Of a stretch of DNA of 64,000 bases, positions 51,105-59,799 are shown piece by piece (position 1 is the first letter of the stretch; the number at the start of each line of letters is the position of its first letter). Under the pieces are notes generated by a model. That model had not been told where the DNA came from. It saw only the letters and a list, made by a program, of their open reading frames with translations, and made no database searches. Position numbers and translations under genes: made by a program. Origin of the DNA: Microbacterium festucae (GTDB lineage: Bacteria > Actinomycetota > Actinomycetes > Actinomycetales > Microbacteriaceae); the NCBI RefSeq assembly GCF_025421715.1, contig NZ_JAOEFC010000001.1:1116001-1180000 (forward strand), written 5' to 3'.

Positions 51105-52676
51105 ATGGATGCCGCCACGTGGACCTTCGTCATCCTCGGGCTGGCGGTGGTGCTGTTCATCAGCGGCAAGGTTCCGCTGGGCATCGTCGCGATCGGGGTG
51201 GCGCTGAGCCTCTGGCTCACCGGCATCCTCACTCTCAACGAGGCCCTCGCCGGCTTCGGCGACCCCACCGTCGTGTTCATCGCGACGCTGTTCGTGGTGA
51301 GCGAGTCGCTGGATGCCACGGGCGTGACCGCCTGGGTCGGCAACAAGGTCGTAGGGCGCGCCGGCCGCAGCCGGCTGCGGCTCACCGTGATCGTGTGCTT
51401 CATGGTCGCCGTGCTGTCGGCGTTCATCTCCATCAACGGCGCGGTCGCGGCGCTGCTGCCGGTGGTGGTGGTCGTCGCGGTGCGGGCGGGCCTGGCCCCC
51501 GCGAAACTGCTCATCCCGCTCGCCTTCACCGCCAGCGCGGGATCGCTGCTGACCCTCACCGGCACCCCCGTGAACATCGTCGTCTCGGAGGCGGCCGCAG
51601 CCGCCGGCGCCCGTGAGTTCGGCTACTTCGAGTTCGCGCTCGTGGGCGTGCCGCTGGTGCTGCTGACCACGGCGGTCGTCGCGCTGCTCGGCGACCGGCT
51701 GCTGCCGGCGCGCGAGGCCGAGCACTTCGGCGCGCCGGATGCCAGCGACTACGCCGGGGCGCTGCGCTCCAGCTATGCGGTGGAACTGCCCACCGGGATG
51801 CTGTTCACCGCCCGCGAGGGGGTGGCCGAGGTGCTCGTCGCGCCCCGGTCGACCCTCATCGGCCGCACCGTCAGCGCGGGGATGACCACGCGCGACGAGA
51901 ACCTCGTGATCCTCGCGCTGCGCCGGGGCGATGCCGAGGGGGAGGCTGCCGTCGGATCGCTCACCCTGCGGGCCGGCGACGCCGTGCTCGTGCGCGGACC
52001 GTGGGCCGCCCTCACCGCCTACGTCGCGTCGCCCGACGTGATCGCCGTCACCCCGCCGCAGGCGCTGCAGCGCGCGGTGCCGCTCGGCCGCGGCGCCAAG
52101 CGCGCGCTGGCGGTGCTCGCCGGCATGGTCGTGCTGCTGGCGACGGGCCTCGTGCCGCCGGCGGTCGCGGGGCTCCTCGCCGCGGGCGCCCTCGTGCTCA
52201 TGCGGGTGATCACGGCGCCGCAGGCCTACCGCGCGGTGTCGTGGACGACCGTCATCCTCATCGCCGGCATGGTGCCGCTGTCGGCGGCGTTCACCTCGAC
52301 GGGTGCGGCCGACATCGTCGCCGGCGGGGTCATCGCCGCCATCGGCGACCACTCGCCGCAGCTCGCGCTGCTGGTGCTGTGCCTCATCACGATGGTGCTC
52401 GGCCAGTTCATCTCCAACGTCGCCACGGTGCTGGTGGTCGTGCCGATCGCCCTCGCCGTGGCGCACGGCATGGGGGCGAGCCCGCTGCCGTTCATGATGG
52501 CGCTCACCGTCGCCGGGGCGGCGGCGTTCCTCACGCCGGTCGCCACGCCCGTCAACCTCATGGTCATGCAGCCCGGCGGCTACCGCTTCGGCGACTACTG
52601 GAAGCTGGGCGTGCCGCTCATGCTCGTCTTCCTGGCCGTCGCGGTGCTGTACGTGCCGCTCATCTGGCCCTTCTGA
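51105..52676 (+). CDS. SLC13/CitMHS-type anion permease with RCK_C domain
   Basis: A 523-residue transporter: about five helices, then a cytoplasmic TrkA_C/RCK_C-like domain (residues about 235-315; VLVAPRSTLIGRTVSAG), then about six helices. SxxT-type repeats lie in TLTGTPVNIVVSEA and LTPVATPVNLMVM, forming the two substrate re-entrant loops. It is a probable sodium- or proton-coupled dicarboxylate or sulfate carrier. ATG 51105 is 6 nt after -10 TAGGGT (51093-51098). Confidence 0.9.
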   Translation: MDAATWTFVILGLAVVLFISGKVPLGIVAIGVALSLWLTGILTLNEALAGFGDPTVVFIATLFVVSESLDATGVTAWVGNKVVGRAGRSRLRLTVIVCFMVAVLSAFISINGAVAALLPVVVVVAVRAGLAPAKLLIPLAFTASAGSLLTLTGTPVNIVVSEAAAAAGAREFGYFEFALVGVPLVLLTTAVVALLGDRLLPAREAEHFGAPDASDYAGALRSSYAVELPTGMLFTAREGVAEVLVAPRSTLIGRTVSAGMTTRDENLVILALRRGDAEGEAAVGSLTLRAGDAVLVRGPWAALTAYVASPDVIAVTPPQALQRAVPLGRGAKRALAVLAGMVVLLATGLVPPAVAGLLAAGALVLMRVITAPQAYRAVSWTTVILIAGMVPLSAAFTSTGAADIVAGGVIAAIGDHSPQLALLVLCLITMVLGQFISNVATVLVVVPIALAVAHGMGASPLPFMMALTVAGAAAFLTPVATPVNLMVMQPGGYRFGDYWKLGVPLMLVFLAVAVLYVPLIWPF

Positions 52677-52719
52677 CGCACGGCCCCGGTCGGCGGTGTT
52701 CCTGCTCCGGCGTCCGGCG

Positions 52720-54174
52720 TCAGTCGACGATGCCGAACAGCTCGAGCGGGTGCGTCAGGCGCCACCACGGGTCGGGGTCGGGCAGATCGGATGCCAGCTG
52801 TGCCGGCACCGTCGCCGCGCCGAGCGGGCCCGACAGGCGCAGCGAGCCCACCTCGTCGCCGGCGGCGCGGGCGTCGCCGAGGTCGATCGTGGGGGTCGCC
52901 GACGCCGAGGTGCGGTTCCACAGCACCACCGATGCGTCGCCCTCGGTCACGACGTCCGACGACGCGCCCCAGGGGGTGGTGACCACGCCGATGCGGGTGC
53001 CGCCGGGCATCACGGGAGGGGCCGACACCTCGGCGGTGATCGTGTCGAGCAGCCGCTGGGTCTCGCCGTCGCGGAGCGCGTCGGTGGGCTGACCGAGCAC
53101 GGTGGCGAACACGCGCACCGTCTGGTCGCCGACGACGACGTCTTTGGCGGTCAGCAGGTTGTAGAAGTCGGTGAGGCCGCCGGTCTTGACCCCGACGACG
53201 CTGGGGTCGACGAGCAGGTCGTTGGTGTTGACGACCAGCCCCGCACCGGGCAGCTCGACCTGCGCGGTGCGCACGATCTCGGCGACGACGGGGTCGGCCA
53301 GCGCCAGCTCGCCGAGGGTGATGAGCGCCGCCGGCGGGGCGGCGTTGGCGCGGCCGATGCCGGTGGGGTCGACGATAGTGATCGCCGACAGCTGGTGCCC
53401 GGCCAGCCACGTGCGCGCGGCCGAGGCGAACACGGCATCCGTCGGCCAGTACTGCGACGCGAGGTAGTCGGCGTAGTTGCCGGCCGACCCCATGAGCACG
53501 CCCTGCAGCAGCTGGTACTGCGTGAGGGTGCCGCCCACCGGGAAGGGCAGCGCCGACTCGCCGCGGGCGAGGAAGTTCTGGTAGGTGCGGGCGTCGGCGC
53601 GCGTGAAGGTGTAGGTCGGGCCGCTCTCGCCGGGGGCCAGCGGCGACTGGTCGAGCACCATCAGCGTCGTGACGACCTTCGTGATGCTGGCGATCGAGGC
53701 GGCGGTGTCGGCGGATGCCGCGTCGGCGGCGATCCCGCCCACGCCCACCGCACCGGCGCCCGCGGCCGGCCAGGCCACGGCGGTGTCGGCGGCCGTCAGC
53801 GGCGTCACCTCGACGGTGCTCGCCACCGGCGCCACCGCGTGCAGCGGCCACAGCAGCGTGGCCGCGGCGTACGAGCCGACCAGCGCCATGATGATGAGGA
53901 TCGGGAGGACGATCGTGGGGCGCAGGGGGTTGCGCCGCGGGCGGCGGGCCAGCAGATCCACCGTCACCCGCTGGGCGGCCGGCGGCTTCGGGCCGATGCG
54001 GTCCTCGTCGAGCCAGGTGAGCGCGTGACGGCCCGAGTGGGTGATGACGACATCGGGCGCCGACGACGCGTCGGCGGGGGCGAACAGCGCCTCGGCGGGA
54101 TCGGCATCCGTCGCCGGGGAGGTCTGGTCCTGCGACGCTCCGGCCGACTCGGGGGGCGCGTCGAGCTGGGACAT
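52720..54174 (-). CDS. D-alanyl-D-alanine carboxypeptidase (S11-like PBP)
   Basis: A 484-residue membrane-anchored PBP: a long cytoplasmic N-terminus, one helix (about 88-108), then the S11-like domain with SITK (SxxK nucleophile), GSAGNYAD at the SxN position (Gly where Asn is usual, Asn next) and VGVKTGGLTDF (KTG). It trims the terminal D-Ala from peptidoglycan stem peptides. ATG 54174 is 7 nt from -10 TAGTTT (54182-54187); GTG 54180 would lie on the transcription start. Confidence 0.9.
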   Translation of the reverse strand: MSQLDAPPESAGASQDQTSPATDADPAEALFAPADASSAPDVVITHSGRHALTWLDEDRIGPKPPAAQRVTVDLLARRPRRNPLRPTIVLPILIIMALVGSYAAATLLWPLHAVAPVASTVEVTPLTAADTAVAWPAAGAGAVGVGGIAADAASADTAASIASITKVVTTLMVLDQSPLAPGESGPTYTFTRADARTYQNFLARGESALPFPVGGTLTQYQLLQGVLMGSAGNYADYLASQYWPTDAVFASAARTWLAGHQLSAITIVDPTGIGRANAAPPAALITLGELALADPVVAEIVRTAQVELPGAGLVVNTNDLLVDPSVVGVKTGGLTDFYNLLTAKDVVVGDQTVRVFATVLGQPTDALRDGETQRLLDTITAEVSAPPVMPGGTRIGVVTTPWGASSDVVTEGDASVVLWNRTSASATPTIDLGDARAAGDEVGSLRLSGPLGAATVPAQLASDLPDPDPWWRLTHPLELFGIVD

Positions 54175-54181
54175 GGGCACA

Positions 54182-54211
54182 AAACTACCGTCCGCGCCAG
54201 GTCGCTATACT
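54182..54211. promoter_or_regulatory. Divergent -10 boxes of dac and ykoEDC
   Basis: Minus-strand TAGTTT (54182-54187) serves the carboxypeptidase gene. Plus-strand TATACT (54206-54211) would start transcription at about 54218, just before the TPP riboswitch. The boxes are only 18 bp apart, so the two promoters must share polymerase-binding space. Confidence 0.55.
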
Positions 54212-54222
54212 CAACGACACAA

Positions 54223-54307
54223 CCACGGGAGTCCGGTGAGCCGGGCTGAGAGGAAGCGATCCACGCTTCGACCGTCGAACCTGATCCGGATCATGCCGGC
54301 GCAGGGA
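54223..54307 (+). ncRNA. TPP riboswitch (THI element)
   Basis: Both universally conserved cores are present: GGGCTGAGAGG (CTGAGA at 54246-54251) and ACCTGATCCGGATCATGCC from 54279, closed by GCGCAGGGA. The 3' end runs into the AGGGAGGAG ribosome site of ykoE, so thiamine pyrophosphate binding should block translation initiation. Confidence 0.95.
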
Positions 54308-54316
54308 GGAGAACAC

Positions 54317-54952
54317 ATGCACGTGTCCGCGTCTGAGACCACCGTCCGCACCGCCTCGTCGGGCCGCTACAGCTGGCGGGTCGTCGACATCGTCGTCGCC
54401 GCCGTGCTGGGTGTGGCCATCGGCCTGCTGTTCTGGGCCTGGAACACCGTCGGCGGCGCCTGGTTCGGCGCCATGGACGCCCTCACGCCGGGCCTCGGCG
54501 GTATCGCCGTGGGCATCTGGCTCATCGGCGGCGTGATCGGGGGCCTGGTCATCCGCAAGCCCGGCGCCGCGCTGCTGGTCGAGGTGGTCGCCGCGATCGT
54601 CTCGATGCTCATCGGCAACGTGTGGGGGGTCTCGACGGTGTTCTCGGGCATCGTGCAGGGCCTGGGCGCCGAGCTCGTCTTCGCCCTCTTCCTCTACCGC
54701 CGCTTCACGCTGCCGGTCGCCGTGCTCGCCGGCATCGGCGCGGGCGTGGCCGCCTGGATCTTCGAGCTGTTCTACGGCAGCTCGCCCAACATCCTCAAGA
54801 GCCTCGAGTTCAACGCGATCTACCTCGGGTCGGTCGTGGTCTCGGGCGCGATCCTCGCCGGTGTGGTCGGGTGGCTGCTCGTGCGCGCCCTCGCCGCCAC
54901 CGGGGCGCTCAGCCGTTTCGCGGTGGGCCGCGAGGCGCGCGCCGAGGTCTGA
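54317..54952 (+). CDS. ykoE: Thiamine-precursor ECF transporter S component YkoE
   Basis: A 211-residue membrane protein with about six helices and the YkoE pattern: YSWRVVDIVVAAVLGVAIGLLFWAWN, LIGNVWGVSTVFSGIVQGLGAELVFALF. It is the substrate-binding subunit for hydroxymethylpyrimidine-type thiamine precursors. ATG 54317 lies just after the riboswitch with a strong AGGGAGGAG. It is the first gene of ykoEDC. Confidence 0.95.
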   Translation: MHVSASETTVRTASSGRYSWRVVDIVVAAVLGVAIGLLFWAWNTVGGAWFGAMDALTPGLGGIAVGIWLIGGVIGGLVIRKPGAALLVEVVAAIVSMLIGNVWGVSTVFSGIVQGLGAELVFALFLYRRFTLPVAVLAGIGAGVAAWIFELFYGSSPNILKSLEFNAIYLGSVVVSGAILAGVVGWLLVRALAATGALSRFAVGREARAEV

Positions 54953-54954
54953 CG

Positions 54955-56421
54955 ATGACCGGCGCGGCGCGCATCACCGCCGACGGGTGGGGCTGGCGCT
55001 ACGCCGGCCGCCGCCTGCCGGCGGTGCGCGACGTGTCGTTCACCATCGAGCCGGGCGAGCGCGTGCTGCTGCTGGGCGCGTCGGGGGCGGGCAAGTCGAC
55101 GCTGCTGGCGGGTATGGCGGGGCTGCTGGGCGGAGCCGACGAGGGTGAGATGAGCGGCGACCTGCGCGTCGACGGCGCCCCGCCGCAGACCCAGCGCGGC
55201 CGGGTCGGCCTCGTGCTGCAAGACCCGGATGCCGGTGTCGTGCTCTCGCGCGTGGGCGACGACGTGGCCTTCGGATGCGAGAACCTCGGCGTTCCCGCAT
55301 CCGAGATCCCCGGCCGGGTGGCCGACGCGCTCGACGCGGTGGGGCTCGAGGTGCCCCGTGACCATCCGACCAAGGCGCTGTCGGGGGGCCAGAAGCAGCG
55401 GCTGGCGCTGGCGGGCGTGCTCGCCATGCGTCCCGGCATCCTGCTGCTCGACGAACCGACCGCGAACCTCGACCCCGCCGGGGTCGTCGAGGTGCGCCGC
55501 GCCGTCGAGCACGCCGTCGCCCGCGCCGGCGCGACGCTCGTGGTCATCGAGCACCGCACCGCCGTGTGGGCGGACCTGATGACCCGCGTGATCGTCGTAG
55601 GCGCCGACGGCGGGCTGCTGGCCGACGGCCCGCCCGCCGAGGTCTTCGCCGCGCAGGGCGCCGAGCTCGCCCGCGCCGGCGTGTGGGTGCCGGGGGCCGC
55701 CGTCGACCTTCCGGCGCTCGCCCCCGCCACCGGCGGCGTCGCGCTCCTGTCCGCACGGGGGCTCGCGATCTCCCGCGACGGCCGGATGCCGGTGCGCACC
55801 GGCATCGACCTGACCGTGCCGCGCAGTGCCGCGACCGTGATCACCGGGCCGAACGGGGCCGGCAAATCGACCCTCGCCCTCACCCTGGCGGGCCTGCTGC
55901 CCGAACTGCGCGGGCAGGTCGAGGCGGCATCCGAGCTGGCCGGTCGTCGCGGCATCCGCCCGTCGCGGTGGAGCTCGCGCGAGCTGCTCACCCGCATCGG
56001 CACCGTCTTCCAAGACCCCGAGCACCAGTTCCTCGCGCGCAACGTGCGGGAGGAACTCGCCGTGGGGCCGCGAGCGGCGGGGCTCGACGACGCGGCGACG
56101 GCCCGCATCGTCGACGAGCTGCTCGACCGGCTCGGCCTGAGCGCGCTGGCCCTCGCGAACCCCTTCACGCTGTCGGGTGGCCAGAAGCGCCGGCTGTCGG
56201 TGGCGACGGTGCTCGCCACCGGGCCACGGGTGGTCGTGCTCGACGAGCCCACGTTCGGGCAGGACCGCCGGGGCTGGATCGAGCTGGTGCGGCTGCTGCA
56301 GGAGCAGATCCTCGAGGGGCGCTCGGTGGTCGCGGTCACCCACGACGACGACGTGGCGCACCACCTCGGCGGTCAGCGCGTCGCGCTCGATCCCGTCGAC
56401 GATGCGGCGGAGGCGGCATGA
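54955..56421 (+). CDS. ykoD: ECF transporter duplicated ATPase YkoD
   Basis: A 488-residue protein with two fused ABC ATPase domains. Domain 1 has LGASGAGKST, LSGGQKQRLALAG and LLLDEPTANLDP. Domain 2 has TGPNGAGKST, LSGGQKRRLSVA and VVLDEPTFGQD. Q-loops lie in VLQDPDAG and VFQDPEHQF. It starts 2 nt after ykoE and overlaps ykoC by 4 nt, powering precursor import. Confidence 0.96.
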   Translation: MTGAARITADGWGWRYAGRRLPAVRDVSFTIEPGERVLLLGASGAGKSTLLAGMAGLLGGADEGEMSGDLRVDGAPPQTQRGRVGLVLQDPDAGVVLSRVGDDVAFGCENLGVPASEIPGRVADALDAVGLEVPRDHPTKALSGGQKQRLALAGVLAMRPGILLLDEPTANLDPAGVVEVRRAVEHAVARAGATLVVIEHRTAVWADLMTRVIVVGADGGLLADGPPAEVFAAQGAELARAGVWVPGAAVDLPALAPATGGVALLSARGLAISRDGRMPVRTGIDLTVPRSAATVITGPNGAGKSTLALTLAGLLPELRGQVEAASELAGRRGIRPSRWSSRELLTRIGTVFQDPEHQFLARNVREELAVGPRAAGLDDAATARIVDELLDRLGLSALALANPFTLSGGQKRRLSVATVLATGPRVVVLDEPTFGQDRRGWIELVRLLQEQILEGRSVVAVTHDDDVAHHLGGQRVALDPVDDAAEAA

Positions 56422-57212
56422 CCGCCGTCGCGTCGCGCCCGCGCACCGCGCCGGTGTCGGCCTGGCTCGACGGGGTGAACCCGGCGACCAAGGTGCTGCT
56501 CGCCCTGGTGCTGTCGGTGCCGCTGCTCGCCTCGATCGACGTCGTCAGCGCCCTCGTCGCCATCGCGCTGCAGCTGGCGTGCGTGCCGTTGACGGGACTG
56601 ACCTATGGCACCGTGCTGCGCCGGCTGCTGCCGCTCGTGCTGCTCGCGCCGATCGCCGGCATCAGCATGCTGCTCTACGCCGAGCCGGCGGGCACCGTCT
56701 ACTGGTCGTTGGGCCTCGCGACCATCAGCGACGCATCGATCCAGTTCGCCGTCGCCGTGGCCGTGCGCGTGTTCGCCCTCGCGCTGCCGACGATGCTGCT
56801 GTTCGGCCGCACCGACCCGAACGACCTCGCCGGAGCCCTCTCGCAGATCGTGCACCTGCCGAGCCGCTTCGTGCTCGGCGTGCTCGCCGGCACCCGCACC
56901 CTGGGGCTCTTCGTCGACGACTGGCGGGCCATGGGCCTGGCCCGCCGCGCGCGCGGCGTCGGCGACCGCGGCGCGCTGCGGCGCTACTTCTCGATGGCGT
57001 TCGTGCTGCTCGTGTTCGCGGTGCGCCGCGGCACCAAGCTCGCCACCGCCATGGAGGCCCGCGGCTTCGGCACCCCCGTCGAGCGCACCTGGATGACCCC
57101 CTCCCGCCTCCACCCCCGCGACGCCGTCGCCGTGCTCGGCGCCGTCGTCATCATCGCCGTCGCGCTCGGTTTCGCCGTGGCCGCCGGGACGTTCCGGTTC
57201 GTCTGGTCCTGA
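56418..57212 (+). CDS. ykoC: ECF transporter T component YkoC
   Basis: A 264-residue EcfT-type membrane protein. Both coupling-helix signatures are present, ARRARGVG and AMEARGFGT (the A-R-G motifs that dock on the ATPases). Start ATG 56418 overlaps ykoD. It completes the thiamine-precursor importer, after which a long hairpin array begins. Confidence 0.95.
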   Translation: MTAVASRPRTAPVSAWLDGVNPATKVLLALVLSVPLLASIDVVSALVAIALQLACVPLTGLTYGTVLRRLLPLVLLAPIAGISMLLYAEPAGTVYWSLGLATISDASIQFAVAVAVRVFALALPTMLLFGRTDPNDLAGALSQIVHLPSRFVLGVLAGTRTLGLFVDDWRAMGLARRARGVGDRGALRRYFSMAFVLLVFAVRRGTKLATAMEARGFGTPVERTWMTPSRLHPRDAVAVLGAVVIIAVALGFAVAAGTFRFVWS

Positions 57213-57304
57213 CGGGTGGGGGTCTGTGCCCATCGGGCCCGGGGTGGGTCCCGGTGGGTGTCGGCATCCGCACCCGCGCTTTACGGGACATGGGTGCGGG
57301 GCGC

Positions 57305-58016
57305 GTCCCAGGACCGGTGGGTTGTCGGCCGCGCACCCGCCCTTTGTGGGACATGGGCGCGCGGCGCGTCCCTGGATCGGTGGGTTGTCGGCCGCGCACC
57401 CGCCGTTTGTGGGACACGTGGCTTCGGGGCGTCCCGCGAACGGTGAGTGGCGGCATCCGCAGTCGCCGTTCGCGTGACGTGTGGCTTCGGGCGTCCCGCG
57501 AACGGTGAGTGATGGCATCCGCAATCGCCGTTTGCGTGACATGTGGCTTCGGGCGTCCCGCGAACGGTGAGTGATGGCATCCGCATGCTCGCGGGAGCGG
57601 ATGCCTTCGGTCGGGCCGCACTCCCCGGCGCGCAGCGCCCGAGCGCGTCCCGCGATCTGCGGGTCACGCCCCTCCGCACCCGCATTCTGTGGGACGTGCC
57701 TCGATCCGGCGTCCCACAATCTGCGGGTCACGCCCTCCGCACCCGCAGTCTGTGGGATGCGCCTTGAGGCCGCGTCCCATAATCTGCGGGTCACCCCCTC
57801 CGCACCCGCAGTCTGTGGGATGCGCCTCGACCCGGCGTCCCACATACAGAGGGTCACCCCCTCTGTGCTCACCTTTTGCGGGACGCGGCATCCGAGCGAG
57901 TCCCGCAATCTGCGGCCCACTCCCGTCCGCACCCGCGATTTGCGGGACCTGGCTCGAGGCGGCGTCCCACATTCTGCGGGTCAAAGCCCCCGCACCCGCA
58001 CATCGAGGGACACCCC
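57305..58016. repeat. Tandem array of about 63-bp hairpin units (array C)
   Basis: Units begin at 57305, 57368, 57431, 57493, 57555, 57647, 57711, 57774, 57837, 57900 and 57964: 62-64 bp each, except one of 92 bp. Each starts GTCCC and carries an inverted partner ending (T/G)GGGA(C); typical arms are GTCCCACAATCTGCGGGT and ACCCGCAGTCTGTGGGA. Neighbouring units differ in sequence yet keep pairing. The array fills the 817-bp gap (57213-58029) between convergent ykoC and mmcQ; I see no gene in it. Confidence 0.9.
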
Positions 58017-58029
58017 CACACCCCCCGCC

Positions 58030-58419
58030 TCACCCCTCCAGCTCCCGCACGAGGCGGGCGGGGGCGGTGCGGCGGTAGGAGGCGTCGACGAGCTCGGCGA
58101 TCTCCGACCAGTCGGCGCCCGCGTCGACGTCGATGCCGAGCCATCCGGCGGGGCCGAGGTAGGCGGGCACCCAGAAGCGCGGGTCCTGACGGAGGGCGGG
58201 CTCGTCGAGCGGGTCGGGCAGCACGAGCACGGCGGCGTCGCGGCGGATCCACTTGCCGTCGATGCGCTGCGACCCGCCGAAGTACGCGAAGACCTTGGTC
58301 GTGTAGAACGTCGGTCGGCCGTGGCTGATCTTCTCGGATGCCCCGGGGAGGGCCCGCGCGATGCGGCGCAGCCGCCGCAGCAGCGGGTCGGCGTCGTCGA
58401 ACATCAGGGGATGGCTCAT
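58030..58419 (-). CDS. MmcQ/YjbR family protein
   Basis: A 129-residue small CyaY-like-fold protein: ARALPGASEKISHGRPTFYTTKVFAYFGG, then VPAYLGPAGWLGIDVD and DWSEIAELVDASYRRTAP, the conserved blocks of MmcQ/YjbR. Often called DNA-binding, but its function is unproven. ATG 58419 overlaps the stop of the upstream kinase by 4 nt. Confidence 0.92.
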   Translation of the reverse strand: MSHPLMFDDADPLLRRLRRIARALPGASEKISHGRPTFYTTKVFAYFGGSQRIDGKWIRRDAAVLVLPDPLDEPALRQDPRFWVPAYLGPAGWLGIDVDAGADWSEIAELVDASYRRTAPARLVRELEG

Positions 58420-59141
58420 GTCGCGTTCCACAGATCGCGGTAGTAGTCCAGCCGCTCGCGGTCGGGCGGCATGCCGTAGGCGGCGATGAGCTCGTCCTCC
58501 CACCCGGGGCCGTAGTTCCAGGCGGTGCTCATGGATGCCACGGCGATGTCGGCCCACCGATCGCCGATGCCGAGGGCCCCGAGGTCGACGTGCCCGAGCG
58601 GGCCGCCGTCGTCGTTGAGCAGGGTGTTGGGCACGCACGCGTCGCCGTGGCACACGACGAGGCGGTCCACCGGCGGCGGTTCGTGCAGCGCCGACGGCAC
58701 GCGGATGCCGCGGCGCGCGGCCGCCTCGAGCCGGACCGGCACCGTCCACGCGAACGGGCACCCGTCCACCGGCAGCGCGTCGTGCAGCATCCGCAGCCCC
58801 CGGCCCACGGCGCGCACGGCGGTGGCGGGCTCGGCGATCCAGCGCGCGTCGACGGCCGACCGCCCCGGCAGCGCGACGGTGACGAGCCACTCGTGCGTGG
58901 CATCCGCCCCGTTCTCGAGCACGCGGGGCACGGTGGCATACGGGGCCGCCCAGGCGAGTCGGGCGGCTTCGTCGGCGAGGCTCACCTCGTCGTCGTGCGG
59001 GGCGTACTTCACGTAGCGCCCGTCGCCGGTGCGCCACGTGACGCCGCCCGCCTCGTTGAGCCACACCGGCTCGAGGTACGCACCGCCGGCGAGCCGGCGG
59101 ACGAGCGCGGGCACGGGCACCTCGGTGGTCGGAATGGTCAT
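58416..59141 (-). CDS. Aminoglycoside phosphotransferase-family kinase (APH(3')-like)
   Basis: A 241-residue small-molecule kinase. The catalytic loop is VVCHGDACVPNTLL (Asp and Asn), the metal motif is GHVDLGALGIGDRWADIA, and the N-lobe lysine is in RYVKYAPHDD. The spacing matches APH(3') enzymes, but chromosomal actinobacterial homologues often act on other substrates, so resistance is not implied. ATG 59141 is 6 nt from GAGGAT (59148-59153). It is coupled to mmcQ. Confidence 0.88.
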   Translation of the reverse strand: MTIPTTEVPVPALVRRLAGGAYLEPVWLNEAGGVTWRTGDGRYVKYAPHDDEVSLADEAARLAWAAPYATVPRVLENGADATHEWLVTVALPGRSAVDARWIAEPATAVRAVGRGLRMLHDALPVDGCPFAWTVPVRLEAAARRGIRVPSALHEPPPVDRLVVCHGDACVPNTLLNDDGGPLGHVDLGALGIGDRWADIAVASMSTAWNYGPGWEDELIAAYGMPPDRERLDYYRDLWNAT

Positions 59142-59197
59142 GCCCTCATCCTCGCCCCGCCGTGCGCGGGGCGCATCCCGTCTGGTTGAGTGGAGCC

Positions 59198-59749
59198 ATG
59201 GGTGCCCTGCGTGTCGGTCCGCTCACCGCGGTGGATGCCGTCGCCGGCGCCGCCCGGGATGCTGCGACCCCCGACGCCCCTGGCGCCGCGCGCCTGCCCG
59301 CCGCGCCCGTGCTGCCGGCTGTCGCGATCGGCGACGTCGCGGTGCGGCACGTGCGACTGACCACGAGCGGCGTCGAGCTGTGGCAGGGCGCCGAGCCGCA
59401 CGAGGCGGTGGCGTGGGGGGAGGTCGCCGATGTGGAGCTCGACCTGCCGACGACGCGGCTGCCCTCGCCGCTGCTGGCCGACTCGATCGGGCCGGTGCTG
59501 CTCGGCGTGCTCGGCGACGCGTACACCGCTGAGCCCAACCCGGTGACGGCCCGCGTGGTGACGCGGTCGGCCGGTGCTCAGGAGTGGGAGCTCGACGGCC
59601 ATCACGTCACCGGGTACCGCCGGCGCGACGCGGAGCTCACCGAGCGGCTCGTGGCACGGCTCGTCGCCGAGCCCGATGCGCGGGTGCTGCTGGCCGTGCC
59701 GGGCGAGCTGCTCGCCCGCCTGGGCACCGTCGCCCGACCGCGCAGGTGA
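59198..59749 (+). CDS. Hypothetical 183-residue soluble protein
   Basis: Begins MGALRVGPLTAVDAVAG; an Ala/Pro-rich N-terminal third is followed by a beta-rich domain (VAVRHVRLTTSGVELW, EAVAWGEVADVELDL) and a C-terminal helix pair. I recognise no family. ATG 59198 is 6 nt after -10 TTGAGT (59186-59191). Confidence 0.7.
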   Translation: MGALRVGPLTAVDAVAGAARDAATPDAPGAARLPAAPVLPAVAIGDVAVRHVRLTTSGVELWQGAEPHEAVAWGEVADVELDLPTTRLPSPLLADSIGPVLLGVLGDAYTAEPNPVTARVVTRSAGAQEWELDGHHVTGYRRRDAELTERLVARLVAEPDARVLLAVPGELLARLGTVARPRR

Positions 59750-59799
59750 GACCCGGTTTCACCTAGAGTGGGATGCGATACCGCGTTCGAAGGGGAACC

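Noticed and set aside
57305-58016. Array C as a CRISPR
   Set aside because: Units are contiguous hairpins with no unique spacers between identical repeats, and no cas gene is near.
58416-59141. Kinase as an aminoglycoside-resistance gene
   Set aside because: Family motifs are clear, but substrate specificity cannot be inferred and there is no mobile context.
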